Source: Muribaculaceae bacterium Isolate-002 (NCI) (GTDB lineage Bacteria; Bacteroidota; Bacteroidia; Bacteroidales; Muribaculaceae). From it: a stretch of 38,085 nucleotides of DNA. A program made the translations under genes and the position numbers. The stretch is taken from positions 1-38,085 of the forward strand of contig SCEG01000028.1 in assembly GCA_004102805.1 (NCBI GenBank), read 5' to 3'. The notes under the pieces were generated by a model, which saw nothing but the letters and a program-made list of their open reading frames with translations, did not search any database and was not told the DNA's origin. How positions within the stretch are numbered: the first letter of the stretch is position 1; each line of letters starts with the position of its first letter. This document shows, in pieces, positions 35,866-38,085 of this stretch.

Positions 35866-36513
35866 TTGTTTAAAACGACTGATGCGCAACTCCGCGCCCA
35901 TATCCCCAACATCATCGCCATTCGGTCAAGGGCGAAACGCCCTTAATCGAATGGCACTCGCTCTCTCTCGACCTCGCCGAAGACTAGGTCAAAACGACTT
36001 TCACTTCTGAAAGCACGTTTAACACTATTGTCGGTTACACGGATTCTAACCCTGTTAAAATCCTGACCGCTCGACTCGTTGTGGTAGACGATCTGCTCCG
36101 TCATACCCTCGCTTCACATCGTGCTTACGCCTAATGGTTTTGCGGTGGTGAACACCTCAAACCTCGCTCTCGTGGATTCTCTCGGCACAGTGCAAGGCAG
36201 CAGGTGGGAGAAGTATCTTGAACTCCGCTCACAGGTTATTGACCTTGAAACCTCGTTAGCCGAAGAATGGTTCTCGCCTGAACTGATGTCAGCACTCCGC
36301 TCCGAGAATCTGCGCGGCGATCTGACCGAAAAGCGGAAGGAGATTGTCAAGCAGGTAAAAGCGCAGGCCGTGGGCTATCTGCGGTCGGGGCCGTTCAACT
36401 CCCGGCGGCTTGCCGACACAGTAAACTATATCCGGCTCAACGAGAGCGACTTTGTGAAGTGGCATAAGTCCGAAACCGCAAAGCTGTTTGCTCCGCCCAT
36501 ATTCCGTAATTAG
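35866..36513 (+). pseudogene. Broken phage-type gene (DUF6712-like)
   Basis: Three frame-shifted pieces join into one phage-like protein. Frame A (from about 35866) reads TTDAQLRAHIPNIIA and shifts near 35920. Frame B continues SVKGETPLIE, has a TAG stop at 35985-35987, and goes on with FNTIVGYTDSNPVKILTARL. Near 36110 the frame returns to A with IVLTPNGFAVVNTSN and runs to the stop at 36513. The LTPNGF(A/G)VV region and overall layout resemble DUF6712, a head-tail connector-like family in Bacteroidota phages; this rests on memory. The open 130-codon piece at 36121-36513 is the intact C-terminal part, not a complete gene. It marks a decayed prophage next to pyrK. Confidence 0.65.
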
Positions 36514-36545
36514 AAGAAAGCCCGGCTACTTCTTCTAATTTTGTC
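36508..36545 (+). terminator. Terminator at the end of the phage-type pseudogene
   Basis: AATTAGAAGAA at 36508-36518 pairs perfectly with TTCTTCTAATT at 36530-36540, followed by TTGTCATTTT. The stop codon at 36511-36513 is part of the stem. Confidence 0.6.
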
Positions 36546-36594
36546 ATTTTAAGAATATTGCGTATATTTACAGCCTAATAAGACAAAAATCGCT

Positions 36595-37038
36595 ATGGCA
36601 AATAAAATATTTCGACTTCTTGTAGTTGCTGTTTTCGCATTTTTCTCCGCAAACGCATTTGGTCAGTGTGAAGCCTTAATAAAAGACTTCTATATTGCTT
36701 ATATGCAAAATGCCGAAAAAAACGATAGCTCAAATGTTGAGCTTATGAAAAATCATATGTCACCGGAACTCATCGCCAAAGTAGCTGAATACACAGCTCA
36801 ATATGATGCTGACGCTATGATTCATGCCCAAGATGTTTCTAAATACGGGATGGAGTCACTTGTGGTTGAACCTTTAGGATCAGAGGACGGCTATATGGTT
36901 AAATACAAATGGTCGCCTGAAAGCGATTATACTTGGATTGTGGTGCAAGTAGTCGATATCGATGGTAAACTTCAATTCAAAGATATATTTCCTGTCGGTA
37001 CAGATGCCGAGGGTAGGAGTTATATAAAACGTAAGTAA
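36595..37038 (+). CDS. Secreted DUF3828-like protein
   Basis: A 147-residue protein with a signal peptide (residues 1-22, hydrophobic core LLVVAVFAFFSA, cleavage near AFGQ). The mature part (EALIKDFYIAYMQN, then an YKWSPESDYTWIVVQVVDIDGK block) resembles the DUF3828 fold, an NTF2-like family of small secreted proteins often found in Enterobacteria and Bacteroidota. It is flanked by phage-type debris and could be a passenger gene of that element, or an older resident. Function unknown. It ends 22 nt before a good terminator. Confidence 0.6.
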   Translation: MANKIFRLLVVAVFAFFSANAFGQCEALIKDFYIAYMQNAEKNDSSNVELMKNHMSPELIAKVAEYTAQYDADAMIHAQDVSKYGMESLVVEPLGSEDGYMVKYKWSPESDYTWIVVQVVDIDGKLQFKDIFPVGTDAEGRSYIKRK

Positions 37039-37060
37039 GATTCCTGTCTTTTCCGCATAG

Positions 37061-37102
37061 TGGGCTTTACCGTACTTTCGCAGTGCGTTAAAGCCCATTT
37101 TT
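37061..37102 (+). terminator. Terminator of the DUF3828-like gene
   Basis: TGGGCTTTA at 37061-37069 pairs perfectly with TAAAGCCCA at 37089-37097, followed by five T and CT. It starts 22 nt after the stop. Confidence 0.75.
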
Positions 37103-37104
37103 CT

Positions 37105-37221
37105 ATGCAGACAGTTTCAATTAATTTCCAAGTGCCGCAAGGCTGGCACGAATTAGGCGATAAACAACTACGTTACGTTTATCAGCTGCTTGCCGGGGAT
37201 TTCTCGGCAGACGAGATTTAA
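37105..37221 (+). pseudogene. Truncated phage-type gene (N-terminal 38 residues)
   Basis: An ATG at 37105 opens a short frame reading MQTVSINFQVPQGWHELGD and ending ...GDFSADEI before a TAA at 37219-37221. The amino-acid pattern looks like the start of a longer phage protein and has normal coding character. The frame is cut where the IS5-family element begins (about 37213-37222), so the rest of the gene was probably displaced or deleted by the insertion. I do not recognise the family firmly. Confidence 0.5.
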
Positions 37222-37956
37222 AAACGATTGTTAACAGGCGTGAGTTTTCGGAGAGCAATAACAACAACTGCGACCATTAGCATTTCGTTGGCTGATTTGT
37301 AGTTTCCACGTAATTCCTGTACAGCCTTCTGAAGTTTTCAAGCCATGCAAATGTTCTCTCCACGACCCATCTTTTCTTTGTCGGAACAAACTGACCCGAA
37401 TAATTTGAATGTGTAATCTCTACGTCAATTCCAAAATCATGCTTGGCCTCCTCTATGAAATTACCGCGATAGCCTCTGTCTGCGTATATACGCCTTATCC
37501 AAGGAAATGCGACGACCAGCATTGCCACCAGAGCGTATGCGGATTTGGAATCATGAATATTGGCTGGAGTAGTGGATGCTTCCAGAATGTCGCCGTCCTT
37601 ATCTGTTATTATGTTGCGTTTCACGCCTTTGACCTTCTTGTTGCCGTCAAATTCCCTTTTGGGAACGCGGGAGGGCGGAACGGGAACTCTCACTGTCAAT
37701 AGCTCCGATAGTGGGCTGTGGAGACTCACCTCTTCTAAGCCTGACTTTCTCCACAAGCCCGTCCTCAAGTTCGGCAAAGGCATCCATCTCTCCCCAGCGT
37801 CTGAAATAGTAATAGACTATATGCCACTTGGGGTATTCTGCCGGAAGCAGTCACCACTGATTCTTTATTCATTTATTTAAACAATCACCAAAGCATATAT
37901 GCCTGAAATATTGACTGATGCTTATTTATTATTCACATTTGTTTTTAAACACTCTC
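37213..37956 (-). mobile_element. Decayed IS5-family insertion sequence (about 744 bp)
   Basis: The right end, read inward on the minus strand, starts GAGAGTGTTTAAAAAC. The left end starts GAGATTTAAAAACG, i.e. the same end with three bases missing. A dead transposase gene fills the interior. The 5' part of the transposase frame is absent, so the element cannot move itself. The left boundary is uncertain by a few bases because GAG may be host sequence. Confidence 0.6.
37218..37872 (-). pseudogene. IS5-family transposase, disrupted
   Basis: Reading the minus strand from an ATG at 37872, MNKE joins directly to a QW..LLPAEYPKW segment that normally follows 40 or so N-terminal residues, so an internal deletion is likely. 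The next codon after QW is TGA at 37851-37853 (probably once TGG). The frame then gives VYYYFRRWGEMDAF and the first catalytic Asp in IGAIDSES, shifts near 37650-37670, and continues with DGNKKVKGVKRNI, the second Asp in YADRGYRG and Glu in RWVVERTFAW. A last shift near 37288 leads to a tail ending NNRF and a stop at 37218-37220. The 168-codon open piece at 37277-37783 is only the middle of the gene. Confidence 0.8.
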
Positions 37957-37959
37957 TTA
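37957..37959. repeat. TTA trinucleotide between two IS5-type ends
   Basis: TTA lies exactly between the inverted ends AAACACTCTC (left element) and GAGGGTGTTT (right element). IS5-type elements commonly duplicate 3-4 bp of target, so this is a candidate target-site remnant shared by two insertions. Confidence 0.4.
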
Positions 37960-38085
37960 GAGGGTGTTTCATAACGATTGTTAATTTGTGGGAAGTCTGT
38001 TTAGGAGCATTGCCACACCTGCAATAATAACCATCTGTCGTGCGACCTCCAATGTATCCTCATAATTTCTGCATAATCGTCGGAA
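37960..38085 (-). mobile_element. Second IS5-family element (end only)
   Basis: The end GAGGGTGTTTCATAACG begins at 37960 and contains ACGATTGTTAA, also found 11 bp or so inside the left end of the neighbouring element. The 3' end of a transposase gene on the minus strand follows. The rest lies beyond the window. Confidence 0.6.
37981..38085 (-). CDS. IS5-family transposase, C-terminal end (runs off the right edge)
   Basis: The last 34 codons are visible on the minus strand, reading FRRLCRNYEDTLEVARQM and ending MLLNRLPTN before TAA at 37981-37983. This matches the C-terminal helix of IS5-type transposases that follows the catalytic Glu block ('..FRRL.(K/R)(D/N)YE.t...a..m'). The corresponding stretch of the neighbouring dead element (FRRLYRNYVETTNQ) is clearly homologous. 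No disruption is visible in the available part, so this copy could be functional. Confidence 0.7.
   Translation of the reverse strand, partial: FRRLCRNYEDTLEVARQMVIIAGVAMLLNRLPTN

Overview
The window looks like a chromosomal segment of a member of the Bacteroidales, most like Muribaculaceae/Bacteroidaceae. This rests on Bacteroidota-type -7 boxes (TAnnTTTG) ahead of several genes, the scarcity of Shine-Dalgarno sites, the ileS-dksA-like-lspA-DUF4296 order, a cysteine-free DksA-like protein, and an IleS2 whose HIGH motif reads GIHH. The species cannot be fixed from this sequence alone. No tRNA, rRNA or CRISPR array was seen.

Layout. 1-136: 5' end of an IS4-type (DUF4372-like) transposase leaving the left edge. 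530-6914: pgk, a THUMP-like methyltransferase, smpB and a Yip1-like membrane protein on the minus strand, then an aminotransferase and a LolC/E-type permease. 7072-10941: rsfS, ftsH and a small Omp85-like outer-membrane barrel in one direction. 11035-15779: htpG and clpC on the minus strand; clpC has a strong sigma-54-like promoter. 16164-20221: gyrA and a secreted TPR protein. 20222-20746: a gene-free stretch rich in hairpins, possibly a small RNA. 20747-24202 (minus): a secreted protein, recA and a PD-(D/E)XK nuclease-like protein. 24506-34116 (plus): an alpha/beta hydrolase, then a run of seven genes: membrane-anchored MurF-like ligase, ddl, ileS, dksA-like, lspA, a DUF4296 lipoprotein and a small unknown protein. 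34095-35794 (minus): pyrD and pyrK. 35866-38085: decayed mobile DNA, with a broken phage-type gene, a DUF3828-like secreted protein, a truncated phage-type ORF, a dead IS5-family element and the end of a second one.

Together the core is housekeeping: glycolysis, ribosome rescue and silencing, proteolysis and chaperones (FtsH, HtpG, ClpC, SmpB), topology and recombination (GyrA, RecA), peptidoglycan precursors (MurF-like, Ddl), lipoprotein handling (LspA, LolC/E-like) and pyrimidine synthesis (PyrD/PyrK). Accessory DNA lies at both edges. The most notable points are the GIHH IleS2 (predicted mupirocin insensitivity), the membrane-bound MurF-like/Ddl pair, the sigma-54-like site before clpC, the unexplained structured intergenic region at 20.3-20.5 kb, the recA locus layout, and the tandem IS5-type elements abutting across a 3-bp TTA.
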